From contig NZ_CP104302.1 of NCBI RefSeq assembly GCF_025215495.1, positions 744,001 through 808,000 on the forward strand: a stretch of DNA of 64,000 nucleotides, in the 5' to 3' direction. The position numbers were made by a program, and so were the translations under genes. How positions within the stretch are numbered: position 1 is the stretch's first letter; each line of letters begins with the position of its first letter. Below are positions 46,943 through 55,778 of the stretch, one piece after another. The stretch comes from Mycolicibacterium brumae (GTDB lineage: Bacteria; Actinomycetota; Actinomycetes; Mycobacteriales; Mycobacteriaceae). A model generated the notes under the pieces. That model made no database searches. It saw nothing but the letters and a program-made list of their open reading frames with translations, and was not told the origin of the DNA.

Positions 46943-48257
46943 CCACGTCCGACGGCTCGGGGCTCGACGGCTCGGCGCTCGACGGCTTGGCGCCCGACGG
47001 CTTAACGCCCGACGGCTCGGCGTCGGGAAGATTGGCGTCGGCCGCCTCCACCTCCGGGGCGACGTCGGCGAACGAATCCGCAGCGTCGTCGGACTTCAAC
47101 CCGAACTTGTTGGCCACCCAGTTCCACGCCCGGCCCCACAAGCCGCCTGCGGACTTGTCGGAGGGGTCGTCGTCGGCGTCCTCGACGCCGATGTCCATCT
47201 CCACCCCGCGGTAGACCATCCGGTACATGTTGATGGTGGTCACGATGATGATCATCAGCACCGGCCCGAGCACGATGCCCCAGAAACCGAACATCTGCAG
47301 CCCGGCGAACACCGCGATCAGCATCAGCGCCGGATGCAGGTGCGCGCTCTTGGGGACCAGGAACGGCCGCAGCACATTGTCGATGTTGGTGACCACCAGG
47401 ATGTGGAACAGCACGACGAACACGCCGCCGGGAATGTTGCCGAACAGCGCCATGCCGATGCCCAGCGGGATGGTGACGATGCCCGCGCCCAGCGGGATGA
47501 ACGACAGCGCCGTCAAGAAGATGACGAACATGAAGAAGCCGGAGTGGATGCCGGCGATATAGATCGAGATGGCCGCGGCGACACCCTGGCAGACCGCGAT
47601 GATCAACTGGCCGCGGACCGTCGCGGTGACCATCGCGCCGACCTTGGCCAGATACAGATCCGACACCTCGCGGCCCAGCGGATTGAGGTCGCGGAACAGT
47701 TCGATCACCTTGTCGCCGTTGGTCAGCAGCGCCAGGAACACGTACAGGAAGATGACGGCGGCGGTCACCATCATCGCGACGCTGCCCACCGAGGACTGGG
47801 CGAACCCCAGGGTGAACTCGCCGGCGTGCTGAGCCACCTTGGTGATCGCGGCGCGCACGCCCTCTGGGGTGAGCTGCATTTCCATGAACGGAACCCGCTG
47901 CAGCGCCTCGTTCACCGAGGCCAGCACGCGTCGGCCGAGCTCGTTGAGGTCGGTGTTGGACATCCAGTGGTTGATGCCGGTGACCATCTGGCCGATCTGC
48001 ATCACCGCGAGGGTGACCACCAGCGAGATCGGCACCAGCACCATCGCCGTCGCGGTGAGAAACGTGCCGGTCGCCGAGATGCCCACATTGAACCGTCGGC
48101 GGAACCATTCGTAGTTCGGCGTGAACAGGTAGGCGAGCACCGCGGCGATGGCCATCAACACCAGGTAGCTACGCAGGAAGTACGCGCCGAACAACAACGC
48201 GATGACGGTCAGCACCGCCAGCGCGCGGCGCTGCGAGCCGGTGAACGTCTGCAACAT
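46926..48257 (-). CDS. AI-2E/PerM-family transporter, Rv1101c-like
   Basis: A 443-aa protein with about eight membrane helices (residues 12-330) and the PerM/UPF0118 layout: a pair of helices near the N-terminus (LTVIALLFGAYFLRSYLVL), a long soluble central segment and late helices with the family pattern (FMFVIFLTALSFIPLGAGIVTIPLG; HLHPALMLIAVFAGLQMFGFWG). Members export signalling molecules or act as cation antiporters; the substrate is unknown. The C-terminal tail is a Pro/Ser repeat (EPSGVKPSGAKPSSAEPS) absent from shorter homologs, encoded by a 15-bp tandem repeat. It lies 28 nt downstream of xseB. Confidence 0.88.
   Translation of the reverse strand: MLQTFTGSQRRALAVLTVIALLFGAYFLRSYLVLMAIAAVLAYLFTPNYEWFRRRFNVGISATGTFLTATAMVLVPISLVVTLAVMQIGQMVTGINHWMSNTDLNELGRRVLASVNEALQRVPFMEMQLTPEGVRAAITKVAQHAGEFTLGFAQSSVGSVAMMVTAAVIFLYVFLALLTNGDKVIELFRDLNPLGREVSDLYLAKVGAMVTATVRGQLIIAVCQGVAAAISIYIAGIHSGFFMFVIFLTALSFIPLGAGIVTIPLGIGMALFGNIPGGVFVVLFHILVVTNIDNVLRPFLVPKSAHLHPALMLIAVFAGLQMFGFWGIVLGPVLMIIIVTTINMYRMVYRGVEMDIGVEDADDDPSDKSAGGLWGRAWNWVANKFGLKSDDAADSFADVAPEVEAADANLPDAEPSGVKPSGAKPSSAEPSSPEPSDVAKPSE
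46951..47025. repeat. 15-bp tandem repeat, five copies, in the AI-2E transporter tail
   Basis: Five in-frame copies of GACGGCTCGGCGCTC-like units (46951, 46966, 46981, 46996 and 47011) encode five-residue Pro/Ser repeats at the extreme C-terminus of the transporter. The copies differ by a few bases, so the array is not very young. Copy number could vary between strains without breaking the reading frame. Confidence 0.85.
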
Positions 48258-48285
48258 GAGGCCGACCCTATCGTCGCCGACCCGC

Positions 48286-48507
48286 TCAGTCCTGCTCGGC
48301 GGCGCCTGCCAGAGTGTCCTCGACCCGGCGGCGGGCTCCCGCCAACTGCTCGTCGCACCGCTTGGCCAGCGCCTCGCCGCGCTCCCACAGCGCCAGCGAG
48401 TCGTCCAGGCTCAGCCCGCCGCGCTCCAGGGTGCTGACCACCTCGATCAGTTCGTCGCGGGCGGCCTCGTAACCGAGTTCGCTGACGGGGGTGGGCTCAT
48501 TGGCCAT
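48286..48507 (-). CDS. xseB: Exodeoxyribonuclease VII small subunit
   Basis: A 73-aa helical protein with the XseB signature [41 protein letters not shown]. It forms ExoVII with XseA; several small subunits bind each large subunit. The enzyme degrades single-stranded DNA. Its start overlaps the xseA stop by 11 nt, so the two are coupled and the stoichiometry may be set by reinitiation. It corresponds to Rv1107c. The AI-2E transporter gene follows after 28 nt. Confidence 0.95.
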   Translation of the reverse strand: MANEPTPVSELGYEAARDELIEVVSTLERGGLSLDDSLALWERGEALAKRCDEQLAGARRRVEDTLAGAAEQD

Positions 48508-49759
48508 GGTCTGCTCCGTTCTCCGAGGTCTGAGGAACGCCGTCGCTGCGGGCCGCGACCGACCCGTCGTTCACCCGGATCCGCAGCGACGTCCCGGCCG
48601 GCGCGTCGGCCACCGAGCGCAGCACCCGATCTCCCGCGGTCACCACCGCGTACCCGCGAGCCAGCGTCGCGGCCGGCCCGAGGGTGGACAGTCGGGCCGA
48701 AAGGTGGCCCACCCGTTCGGATTCCGCGTCGATGAGCCGGGTGATGTCGCGACGCAGGGCGCGCCGCGACCGGCCGATCTCCTCACCGCGGGCGGACAGC
48801 GACGCCAGCGGATCGGCCAGCACCGGGCGGGTGCGCAACCCGGTGAGTGTCCGCTGCTCACGCTCCACCCACTGCCGCAGCGCCCGCACACTGCGGCGGC
48901 GCAGGTCGACCACCAGCGCGCGTTCGGCGGCGGCGTCCGGGACGATGCGTTTGGCCGCGTCGGTCGGGGTGGCGGCGCGCAGGTCGGCGACCAGGTCGCA
49001 CAGCGGGTTGTCCGGTTCGTGGCCGACGGCGCTGACGATCGGGGTGACGCACGCGGCGATCGCCCGGCACAGCGTCTCGTCGGAGAACGGCAGCAGGTCC
49101 TCGACGCTGCCGCCGCCGCGGGCCAGCACGATCACCTCGACAGCGGGGTCGGCGTCGAGTTCGACCAGGGCGGAGACGATCTGGGCGACCGCGGTCGGAC
49201 CCTGCACCGCGGTGTTGCGGATCTCGAAGCGCACCGCCGGCCAGCGGCCGCCGGCGACCGCGACGACGTCGTGTTCGGCGGCGCTGGCGCGCCCGGTGAT
49301 CAGGCCCACCACCGACGGCAGGAAGGGCAGCGGCCGCTTCAGACGCGGGTCGAACAGACCCTCGGCGTCCAGCAGTCGGCGCAACCGGTCGATACGGGCC
49401 AGCAACTCGCCGATCCCGACCGGGCGAATCTCGTTGACCCGCAATGAGAATGTGCCACGCCCGGTGAAAAAGTTAGGTTTGCCGCAGACCAGCACCCGGG
49501 CGCCTTCGGTCACCGGGACCGCGGCGCCGGCCACCAGCTCGCGCGGGCAGGTCAGCGTCAGCGACATATCCGCCGCCGGATCACGCAGCGTGATGAACGC
49601 GGTCCGGGTGTTGGGGCGGATGCTCAGCTGGGCGATCTGGCCCTCCACCCACACGCTGCCCAGCTTGTCGATCCAGGCGGCGACCCGGGTCGACACGGCG
49701 CGCACCGGGAACGGGTTCTCCGGAGACTGGCCCGGACTGCCCGGTGCGGGTGCGCTCAC
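48497..49759 (-). CDS. xseA: Exodeoxyribonuclease VII large subunit
   Basis: A 420-aa nuclease subunit (Rv1108c is 415 aa). The N-terminal OB fold (about 20-125; [25 protein letters not shown]) binds single-stranded DNA. The catalytic domain shows [48 protein letters not shown] and [15 protein letters not shown], with the conserved acidic and His residues. The C-terminal coiled-coil mates with XseB. Its ATG overlaps the upstream lipid-droplet-type gene by 4 nt, and its 3' end overlaps xseB by 11 nt. Roles are DNA repair and mismatch-type degradation. Confidence 0.95.
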   Translation of the reverse strand: MSAPAPGSPGQSPENPFPVRAVSTRVAAWIDKLGSVWVEGQIAQLSIRPNTRTAFITLRDPAADMSLTLTCPRELVAGAAVPVTEGARVLVCGKPNFFTGRGTFSLRVNEIRPVGIGELLARIDRLRRLLDAEGLFDPRLKRPLPFLPSVVGLITGRASAAEHDVVAVAGGRWPAVRFEIRNTAVQGPTAVAQIVSALVELDADPAVEVIVLARGGGSVEDLLPFSDETLCRAIAACVTPIVSAVGHEPDNPLCDLVADLRAATPTDAAKRIVPDAAAERALVVDLRRRSVRALRQWVEREQRTLTGLRTRPVLADPLASLSARGEEIGRSRRALRRDITRLIDAESERVGHLSARLSTLGPAATLARGYAVVTAGDRVLRSVADAPAGTSLRIRVNDGSVAARSDGVPQTSENGADHGQ

Positions 49760-50322
49760 TTCGCGGAGGCGCGGGTGATCCTGTTGGCCAGCAGAGTCTG
49801 GAACGGGGCGCGGGCCTTGCCGGCCTCCTCGTAGTTCAGCAACTGCTCAAGCTCGTCGACGCTCAGCGACTGCAGCCGCGAGCGCAGCTGCGCCAGGGTC
49901 AGCTCGTCGTAGTCGATCTCGACGGCCACCGGCGGGGCGGTGCGGTCGGCGGGCGCGGCGGTGGCGGACCGCTCGGCGCGGGCGGCCGCCGCGGCGTCCT
50001 CACCGGAGACCGAGTACAGCGCGAAGCGGCCCTCGGTGCGCGGCTCGGCGGGCTCCGCCGGGGCGCTCGCGGGCGAATCGTCCTCGTCGAAGACCGCCCA
50101 CTCGGCCTGCTCGTCGGTGGGCGGGAACAGCGCCTCCAGGGTGGCGTCACCGCGGATGACGAAATCGGCCAGATCCTGCTGCAGCTTCATGACCAGCTGC
50201 GCCAGCTGGCTGGCCAGGGTCATCGGGGCCATCAGGATCGTCTGGGGGAGCTTCTTGGTCTCGTCGACGGCGGTGACGGCCACTCCGACCAGCAGTCGAA
50301 CGCCATATGGTGCGCTACTCAT
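49756..50322 (-). CDS. Rv1109c-like lipid droplet-associated protein
   Basis: A 188-aa protein annotated in relatives as lipid droplet-associated. The N-terminus ([27 protein letters not shown]) and the amphipathic helix [24 protein letters not shown] fit a peripheral lipid-binding role. A disordered Ala/Glu/Pro stretch (about 75-130) precedes a C-terminal helical domain ([44 protein letters not shown]) that resembles a SAP-like or helix-hairpin domain. No signal peptide is visible. It overlaps xseA by 4 nt and is divergent from ispH with an 81-nt spacer. The functional link to ExoVII is unknown. Confidence 0.85.
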   Translation of the reverse strand: MSSAPYGVRLLVGVAVTAVDETKKLPQTILMAPMTLASQLAQLVMKLQQDLADFVIRGDATLEALFPPTDEQAEWAVFDEDDSPASAPAEPAEPRTEGRFALYSVSGEDAAAAARAERSATAAPADRTAPPVAVEIDYDELTLAQLRSRLQSLSVDELEQLLNYEEAGKARAPFQTLLANRITRASAK

Positions 50323-50403
50323 GGCCTTCAGCGTATACGGCGGTCAGCTGCCGCCGTCGCTCTCGGTGGTGCTGGTTGGGCTGGGGAAAGTACCCTGGAG
50401 GAC

Positions 50404-51405
50404 ATGCCGCCAACTGTGAACATGGGGATTCCCGGCGCCTCGCGGGCGGTGGCCACCCCCGTGGAGGGCAAACGGGTGCTGCTGGCCGAGCCGCGCGGGT
50501 ACTGCGCCGGGGTGGATCGCGCCGTCGAATCGGTGGAACGGGCGCTGGAGAAGTTCGGCGCGCCTGTCTATGTGCGCCACGAGATCGTGCACAACCGGCA
50601 CGTGGTGGAGACCCTGGCCCGCGCCGGCGCGATTTTCGTCGACGAGTGCGATGAGGTGCCCGAGGGCGCGACCGTGGTGTTCTCCGCGCACGGCGTCGCG
50701 CCGACGGTGCACGAGGACGCCGCCGAGCGTGACCTGAAGGTCATCGACGCGACCTGCCCGCTGGTCACCAAGGTGCACAACGAGGCCAAGCGCTTCGCGC
50801 GCGACGACTACGACATCCTGCTGATCGGCCACGAGGGCCACGAGGAGGTCGTCGGCACCGCCGGGGAAGCGCCCGACCACGTGCAGGTCGTCGACAATCC
50901 GGACGCCGTCGACAACGTGACCGTCCGCGACGAGAACAAGGTGATCTGGTTGTCCCAGACCACGCTGAGCGTCGACGAAACCATGGAGACGGTGCGTCGA
51001 CTGCGCGAGAAGTTCCCGACGCTGCAGGATCCGCCGAGCGACGACATCTGCTACGCCACCCAGAACCGGCAGGTCGCGGTCAAGGCGATGGCGCCGGAGT
51101 GCGATCTGGTGATCGTGGTGGGCTCGCGCAACTCGTCGAATTCGGTTCGACTGGTCGAGGTGGCGTTGAATGCCGGAGCGCGGACGTCCTACCTGGTCGA
51201 CTACGCCGAGGACATCGATCCGGCTTGGCTCGACGGGGTGGTCTCCATCGGCGTGACCTCGGGCGCCTCGGTGCCCGAGATCCTGGTCCGCGGGGTGTTG
51301 GACCGGCTCGCCGAGTACGGCTTCAACACCGTGCAGCCGGTGACGACCGCCAACGAAACGCTGGTGTTCTCGTTGCCGCGCGAGATCCGCGCCGCCCGCC
51401 GCTGA
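50404..51405 (+). CDS. ispH: 4-hydroxy-3-methylbut-2-enyl diphosphate reductase
   Basis: A 333-aa iron-sulfur enzyme (LytB2, Rv1110, 335 aa) making IPP and DMAPP in the last step of the MEP pathway. The cluster cysteines are Cys34 ([11 protein letters not shown]), Cys118 ([11 protein letters not shown]) and Cys216 ([11 protein letters not shown]). Other motifs are [32 protein letters not shown] and [17 protein letters not shown] -10 (50391-50396) ends 7 nt before the ATG, which fits a leaderless mRNA; the GGAGG next to the ATG is too close to work as a ribosome binding site. Its product feeds the Z-prenyl synthase encoded at 31262. Confidence 0.95.
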   Translation: MPPTVNMGIPGASRAVATPVEGKRVLLAEPRGYCAGVDRAVESVERALEKFGAPVYVRHEIVHNRHVVETLARAGAIFVDECDEVPEGATVVFSAHGVAPTVHEDAAERDLKVIDATCPLVTKVHNEAKRFARDDYDILLIGHEGHEEVVGTAGEAPDHVQVVDNPDAVDNVTVRDENKVIWLSQTTLSVDETMETVRRLREKFPTLQDPPSDDICYATQNRQVAVKAMAPECDLVIVVGSRNSSNSVRLVEVALNAGARTSYLVDYAEDIDPAWLDGVVSIGVTSGASVPEILVRGVLDRLAEYGFNTVQPVTTANETLVFSLPREIRAARR

Positions 51406-51440
51406 CCTGACCTGACCTGTTCGGGCGGGCGAAAGACGCG

Positions 51441-52730
51441 CTACTGCTCGCGGCTGTGCCGCGCCCGGCGTGGCCGGGGGTCGACATCGGGGTCCTCACC
51501 GTCGCCGCGGTAACGCACCCGCGACACCGGATGGTGGTTCTCCCCGGGCTGCGGCGCCGGCCGACGGCGCGGCGGCTCGCCTTCCAGGTACGGATTGGGG
51601 CGCCGACGTGGCTCACCCTGGGCCTCGGCCGCGCGACGGCGGCCCTGACCGGGCTCGGGAGAGTCCGCGCGGCTGCGACGGCCCTCGCCGGGCCGGTAGC
51701 CCTCCGGCGGGCGGTACCCCTCCGGCGCGGGCCGATACCCCTCGCGGGGGCGGTACCCCTCCGGGGCCGGACGACGGTACTCGCCGCGGCTGCGACGCCC
51801 GTCCTCGGCGGCCGGCCGACGCGCCCCGTCGGCGGGGGGCCGGCGGCGGGGCTGATAACCCTCGTGGTCGACGACGTGGCGCGGCGCCCGCGGATCGGCG
51901 TCCCGGGGCGCGCGACGACGTGGTTCGGCGGCGCCCTCGTATCCGTCGGGGCCGGCGGCGGGACGGCGGCGGCGCGGCTCGTAGCCCGGCTCGTCGTCGG
52001 CGTAGCGGCGCCGGCGACGCGGTTCCTCGCCGGTCTCCTCGGCGCCGGGCCGGTTGTGCCGGGAGCGCGCCGGTCGCTCGGCGCCGCGACGCCGCTGCGA
52101 CTCAGCGGTCGCCCGGCTGGCGCGTTTGGGTCGAGCCGGCGTCTCGTCGTCCTCGCCGTCCCCGCGAATGGACGTGAAGGCCTTGCCGATGGCCGCGCCC
52201 GCCGCGCCGAGCAGCGCGGCGATCTTGGCGCCCGCCGCGGCGCCGAACTCCGCGACGGCGCCCGACGGCTCGGCGGGCTCGCCGTCCTCGGTGGCGTGCG
52301 CTGGTGTTAGCGCCCAGCGGGCGATGCCGATGAGCAGCACCACCACCGCGGTGCCGAACATCAGCAGGAAGCGTTCGATCAGCGGGTATCCGCAGTTGAT
52401 CAGGATGTCCTTCAGGCCGTTGATATCGGCGTGGTGGAAGACGTAGTACGCGGTGGGCACCGCGACGAAGAGGATCAGCGGCGGTTGCACCACGGCGGTG
52501 AACAGCCCGGATCGCCGCACCGCGAGCACCGCGGCCAGACACCCGGAGAAGTACATCGCCGAGAACATGGTCGTCAGGTTCGAGCCGTCGACCAGGCCGT
52601 CGAAAGTGATTCCGACCAGCGTCGCTCCGACCGCGATGACGATCGCGCCCCACCACGGCACGCCCAGAATTCCGGGGTGCGCGGCGGCGTCTTCGGGCGC
52701 AATGGGCGGCCCTGATCGCTGCGCGGACAT
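51441..52730 (-). CDS. DUF6542-family membrane protein with long basic repeat tail
   Basis: A 429-aa protein. Residues 20-150 carry about four membrane helices (PWWGAIVIAVGATLVGITFDGLV, SAMYFSGCLAAVLAV, QPPLILFVAVPTAYYVF, LMFGTAVVVLLIGIARW). The rest is a very basic, low-complexity tail rich in Arg, Pro, Glu and Gly, with tandem units such as PAPEGYRPREGYR and PPEGYRPGEG (51690-51790). The counterpart Rv1111c is shorter (about 331 aa), so tail length varies. The tail is likely disordered and could bind nucleic acid or anionic lipid; that is inference. Divergent from ychF. Confidence 0.82.
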   Translation of the reverse strand: MSAQRSGPPIAPEDAAAHPGILGVPWWGAIVIAVGATLVGITFDGLVDGSNLTTMFSAMYFSGCLAAVLAVRRSGLFTAVVQPPLILFVAVPTAYYVFHHADINGLKDILINCGYPLIERFLLMFGTAVVVLLIGIARWALTPAHATEDGEPAEPSGAVAEFGAAAGAKIAALLGAAGAAIGKAFTSIRGDGEDDETPARPKRASRATAESQRRRGAERPARSRHNRPGAEETGEEPRRRRRYADDEPGYEPRRRRPAAGPDGYEGAAEPRRRAPRDADPRAPRHVVDHEGYQPRRRPPADGARRPAAEDGRRSRGEYRRPAPEGYRPREGYRPAPEGYRPPEGYRPGEGRRSRADSPEPGQGRRRAAEAQGEPRRRPNPYLEGEPPRRRPAPQPGENHHPVSRVRYRGDGEDPDVDPRPRRARHSREQ

Positions 52731-52834
52731 GGGTAGACCCTAACTGCTGTTACTCGCAGCCGATGGCATGGTCGGCCACGCGTCGGACCGCGGCGGGGCT
52801 GGTGGCGCCGACGACGGCATAGACTCTTACACCC

Positions 52835-53914
52835 GTGAGCCTGAACCTGGGAATCGTCGGCCTGCCGAACGTCGGGAAATCGACGTTGTTCAACGCCCTG
52901 ACGAACAATGACGTGCTGGCGGCCAACTACCCGTTTGCGACCATCGAGCCCAACGAGGGCATGGTGTCGCTGCCCGATCCGCGGCTGAATGTGCTGGCCG
53001 AGATATTCGGGTCGCAGCGGATCCTGCCCGCCCCGGTGCGCTTCGTCGACATCGCCGGCATCGTCAAGGGCGCCTCCGAAGGCGCGGGCCTGGGGAACAA
53101 GTTCCTGGCCAACATCCGGGAGTGCGACGCGATCTGCCAGGTGGTCCGGGTCTTCTCTGACGACGACGTGGTGCACGTCGACGGTCGGGTCGACCCCCGC
53201 TCGGACATCGAGGTCATCGAAACCGAGCTGATCCTGGCCGATATGCAGACCCTGGAGAAGGCGGTGCCGCGGCTGGAGAAGGAGGCCCGCAACAACAAGG
53301 AGCGCAAGCCGATCCTCGACGCCGCGCTGGCTGCGCAGACGGTGCTGGACACCGGCAAGACGCTGTTCGCGGCGGGCAAGTCCGTGGACACCGCGGCGCT
53401 GCGCGAGCTGAACCTGCTGACCACCAAGCCGTTCCTGTACGTGTTCAACGCCGACGAGTCGGTGCTCGGCGATGAGGCGAAGATCACCGAGCTGCGCGAA
53501 CTGGTCGCCCCCGCCGACGCGGTGTTCCTGGACGCCAAGATCGAGGCCGAGCTCGCCGAACTGGACGACGAGTCCGCGCTGGAGCTGCTGGAGTCGATCG
53601 GTCAGACCGAGCGTGGCTTGGACGCGCTGGCCCGCGCCGGCTTCCACACCTTGGCGCTGCAGACCTATCTGACCGCCGGGCCCAAGGAGGCCCGCGCATG
53701 GACCATCCACCAGGGCGACACCGCGCCCAAGGCGGCCGGGGTGATCCACTCCGACTTCGAGAAAGGCTTCATCAAGGCCGAGGTGGTCTCCTTCGACGAC
53801 CTCAAGGAATCCGGATCGATGGCCGCCGCCAAGGCCGCCGGCAAGGTCCGGATGGAGGGCAAGGACTACGTGATGGCCGACGGGGACGTGGTCGAGTTCC
53901 GGTTTAACGTGTAG
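52835..53914 (+). CDS. ychF: Redox-regulated ATPase YchF (Obg-family)
   Basis: A 359-aa P-loop NTPase (Rv1112, 357 aa). G1 is GLPNVGKST (9-17), G3 is DIAGIVKGASEGAGLGNKFLANIRECDAI, and the G4 position carries a non-canonical motif, as YchF proteins prefer ATP over GTP. The C-terminal TGS domain follows (FHTLALQTYLTAGPKEARAWTI, AGVIHSDFEKGFIKAEVVSFDD). YchF associates with ribosomes and is linked to stress responses. The GTG at 52835 follows a TAGACT -10 (52820-52825) by 9 nt, suggesting a very short or absent leader. A toxin-antitoxin pair lies just downstream. Confidence 0.95.
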   Translation: MSLNLGIVGLPNVGKSTLFNALTNNDVLAANYPFATIEPNEGMVSLPDPRLNVLAEIFGSQRILPAPVRFVDIAGIVKGASEGAGLGNKFLANIRECDAICQVVRVFSDDDVVHVDGRVDPRSDIEVIETELILADMQTLEKAVPRLEKEARNNKERKPILDAALAAQTVLDTGKTLFAAGKSVDTAALRELNLLTTKPFLYVFNADESVLGDEAKITELRELVAPADAVFLDAKIEAELAELDDESALELLESIGQTERGLDALARAGFHTLALQTYLTAGPKEARAWTIHQGDTAPKAAGVIHSDFEKGFIKAEVVSFDDLKESGSMAAAKAAGKVRMEGKDYVMADGDVVEFRFNV

Positions 53915-54050
53915 CGTTATTGACGGAGTGGTGCCGCTCGCCCTTCTGGGTCCGTGATCCGCCCTGCGCCTCGGCGCGATCAGCAATCCGTGATTGACCT
54001 CGTTCGCCTACTGCCGCGGCGCTCGCGATTATCGCGCTAGAATTTTGTAC

Positions 54051-54335
54051 ATGACCACGTTGCCGATTGCCGAGGTGCGAGCCAACCTGTCCAAATTGGT
54101 GGACGAAGCCGTGCGCACGCATCAGCGGGTCGAGGTCACCAAGAATGGGCGCCGCGCCGCCGTGCTGATCAGCGCCGACGACTACGACTCCCTCATGGAG
54201 ACCCTCGAAATTCTCGGTGATCGAGAAGCGATGGACGCCCTCCGCGAGGCGGACGCCGATATCGCGGCCGGCCGGGTCTACCCGCTTGACGAGGTGGAAG
54301 CCGAACTCCGCGCGAAGGGCATCATCGGTTCATGA
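54051..54335 (+). CDS. relB: RelB-family antitoxin
   Basis: A 94-aa antitoxin of the Phd/YefM-RelB type: TLPIAEVRANLSKLVDEA (2-19), then EVTKNGRRAAVLISADDYDSLMETLEIL, typical of mycobacterial RelB/RelF/RelJ proteins. The N-terminal part binds DNA and the acidic C-terminus (DADIAAGRVYPLDEVEAELRAKG) neutralises the toxin. A TAGAAT -10 (54038-54043) ends 7 nt before the ATG, which suggests a leaderless transcript and an autoregulatory site there. It overlaps the toxin gene by 4 nt (ATGA). It sits where M. tuberculosis carries vapBC32 after ychF (from memory). Confidence 0.92.
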   Translation: MTTLPIAEVRANLSKLVDEAVRTHQRVEVTKNGRRAAVLISADDYDSLMETLEILGDREAMDALREADADIAAGRVYPLDEVEAELRAKGIIGS

Positions 54336-54595
54336 CCTACCGGGTCGAACTGACTCGACGCGCTCGGCGAAGTCTGTCCGAGGAGCTTCCCGAGGTTGTC
54401 GCCGCGGCTTGCTGGGAGTTCATTCGTGGCCCGCTCGCCGAGAACCCGCATCGGGTCGGCAAGTGCCTGCGCGACGAGTTGGCCGGCCGCTGGTCAGCGC
54501 GGCGTGGGGATTTCCGGGTCGTCTACGAGATTCATGAGAACGTCGTCGTCGTCCGGGTCATTGACGTTCGACATCGTCGTGACGCTTATCGGTGA
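54332..54595 (+). CDS. relE: RelE-family toxin
   Basis: An 87-aa ParE/RelE-fold ribonuclease: YRVELTRRARRSLSEELP, NPHRVGKCLRDELAGRWSARRGDFRVVYEIHENVVVVRVIDVRHRRDAYR. The basic C-terminal strand (RHRRDAYR) is the RelE active-site region that cuts mRNA in the ribosome A site. The ATG overlaps relB in ATGA, the usual translational coupling. Its last 38 nt overlap the 3' end of the AHSA1-type gene on the other strand, which is a long overlap; one of the two ends may be degraded or acquired by insertion. All RelE core residues appear intact, so the module is probably functional. Confidence 0.92.
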   Translation: MTYRVELTRRARRSLSEELPEVVAAACWEFIRGPLAENPHRVGKCLRDELAGRWSARRGDFRVVYEIHENVVVVRVIDVRHRRDAYR

Positions 54596-55064
54596 CGGCA
54601 CGTCGATCCAGGGAGGCGGCCACCGATTCGAGCCTCCCGAGTAGTTCGCGGGCGCCGGCTTCGGCGTGGGATTCCTCGAGGTGCTTTCGCCGGTCTTCAT
54701 CGGTCGCGTAGTAGGACAGCCACGACACCCTGGTCAGCTTGGGGTCGCGCGGATCGCTTGCGATGAGCACGACCGTGCGCGACGGGGACAGGCCCCACTC
54801 GACGGATCCTCGGTGCGCGTATTCGATTCTTGAGGGCAGGTCGACAATTTGGAAGTCGTACACGTTGGAGAATTCGGCGCCATCGGGGGATCGCATGACG
54901 ATGTCGAGCACACCGCCGTCGGTGAATCGGAGCTCGCGAACTGTGCTGGTGAACCCTGCTGGGCCCCACCACTGTTCGATGGTCTCGGGGCTCGACCACG
55001 CTGACGCGACGGCTGCGGGGCTTGCCGTCAAGACTTGTGTGACTTCGAGATCTGGCGCCGTCAT
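54558..55064 (-). CDS. AHSA1/SRPBCC-family protein
   Basis: A 168-aa protein with the Bet v1-like fold of AHSA1-type proteins: VTQVLTASPAAVASAWSSPETIEQWWGPAGFTSTV (8-42), LRFTDGGVLDIVM, YDFQIVDLPSRIEYAHRG, and TRVSWLSYYATDEDRRKHLEESH. Members bind hydrophobic ligands or act in stress responses. No catalytic motif is visible. The C-terminal tail (RRAVTDKRHDDVERQ) is charged and encoded by the 38-nt overlap with relE, so it may be a read-through extension created when the toxin module inserted. The start at 55064 is preceded by a possible TAGCGT on the complement, 12 nt upstream. Confidence 0.8.
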   Translation of the reverse strand: MTAPDLEVTQVLTASPAAVASAWSSPETIEQWWGPAGFTSTVRELRFTDGGVLDIVMRSPDGAEFSNVYDFQIVDLPSRIEYAHRGSVEWGLSPSRTVVLIASDPRDPKLTRVSWLSYYATDEDRRKHLEESHAEAGARELLGRLESVAASLDRRAVTDKRHDDVERQ

Positions 55065-55142
55065 ATATGTGGATTGACGCTACGCCGCCCTCGCGAGCGA
55101 CGCGCAAGAGCGCCATCACTTCTAGCTTATCGGGTCGGAATC

Positions 55143-55180
55143 TGTGGACAACTCAGCCGCGTATTCGCCGGTTATCCACA
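55143..55180. promoter_or_regulatory. Inverted pair of DnaA-box-like 9-mers
   Basis: TGTGGACAA (55143-55151, complement of the mycobacterial box TTGTCCACA) and TTATCCACA (55172-55180) face each other over 20 nt; extended 12-bp arms (TCTGTGGACAAC and GTTATCCACAGA) pair with one mismatch. They lie in a gene-poor spacer between the AHSA1 and DUF1877 genes. This is far from any origin marker, so a DnaA-binding or other palindromic site is possible. A single further TGTGGATAA occurs at 41492-41500. Confidence 0.5.
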
Positions 55181-55231
55181 GAATGCGGGGACGGCCTGGT
55201 GGCGGGCGCTCCCGGTGATCAGGCTTGACTC

Positions 55232-55750
55232 ATGGGAATTCGGTATTACGCACACGCAAACAACGCAGCTGAAGCGGAGCCGGTGGAGGGTCCGGCCACC
55301 GCGGTCAGCGATGATCCATGGGGGTTCGCGCCCGGCTCACTCGGGGTTCTCGACGCCGGTTTCGAGGAAGAGGAAGAGGAATACGATTTCGAACGCGACA
55401 CGCTCTACCTCGACAAGGCCTGGAGTCTCCTGGAACGCGTGACCAGACCGCAATTCGGGGAGTCGGCCCGGCCGGCACACCGGATGTTCGACGGGCACCC
55501 CACCATGACGAAAAGGGGGGACTACGTGCCATTCGTGCGGGTGCTGACCCCGGCGGAGGTGTCGGCGGCCGCCGCGGATATCGCCGAGCTCAGCGACGCT
55601 GAGGTCGCCGAGCGGCTGGGTCCGGAGGCGCCCTTCGGGACCACGCGCAGTGACGACGTGGAGTACGCGCTGCAGTATCTGCGGGATGCGCGTTCCTTCA
55701 TGGCCGACCTCGCCGCCCGAGGTCGGGGGATGACCTACACCATCGGGTGA
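55232..55750 (+). CDS. DUF1877/YfbM-family protein
   Basis: A 172-aa cytosolic protein starting MGIRYYAHA, the hallmark N-terminus of the DUF1877 (YfbM) family, with the later motifs YLDKAWSLLERV, HPTMTKRGDYVPFVRVLTPAEV and DDVEYALQYLRDARSFM. An acidic stretch (EEEEEEYDFERD) occupies residues about 45-56. The function of the family is unknown, although copies are often near toxin or contact-inhibition genes. It ends at the same small spacer from which a truncated vapC begins, so a deletion may have brought the two together. Confidence 0.85.
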   Translation: MGIRYYAHANNAAEAEPVEGPATAVSDDPWGFAPGSLGVLDAGFEEEEEEYDFERDTLYLDKAWSLLERVTRPQFGESARPAHRMFDGHPTMTKRGDYVPFVRVLTPAEVSAAAADIAELSDAEVAERLGPEAPFGTTRSDDVEYALQYLRDARSFMADLAARGRGMTYTIG

Positions 55751-55778
55751 CCGGAACGTCGCCCGGCGAACCGACGTC

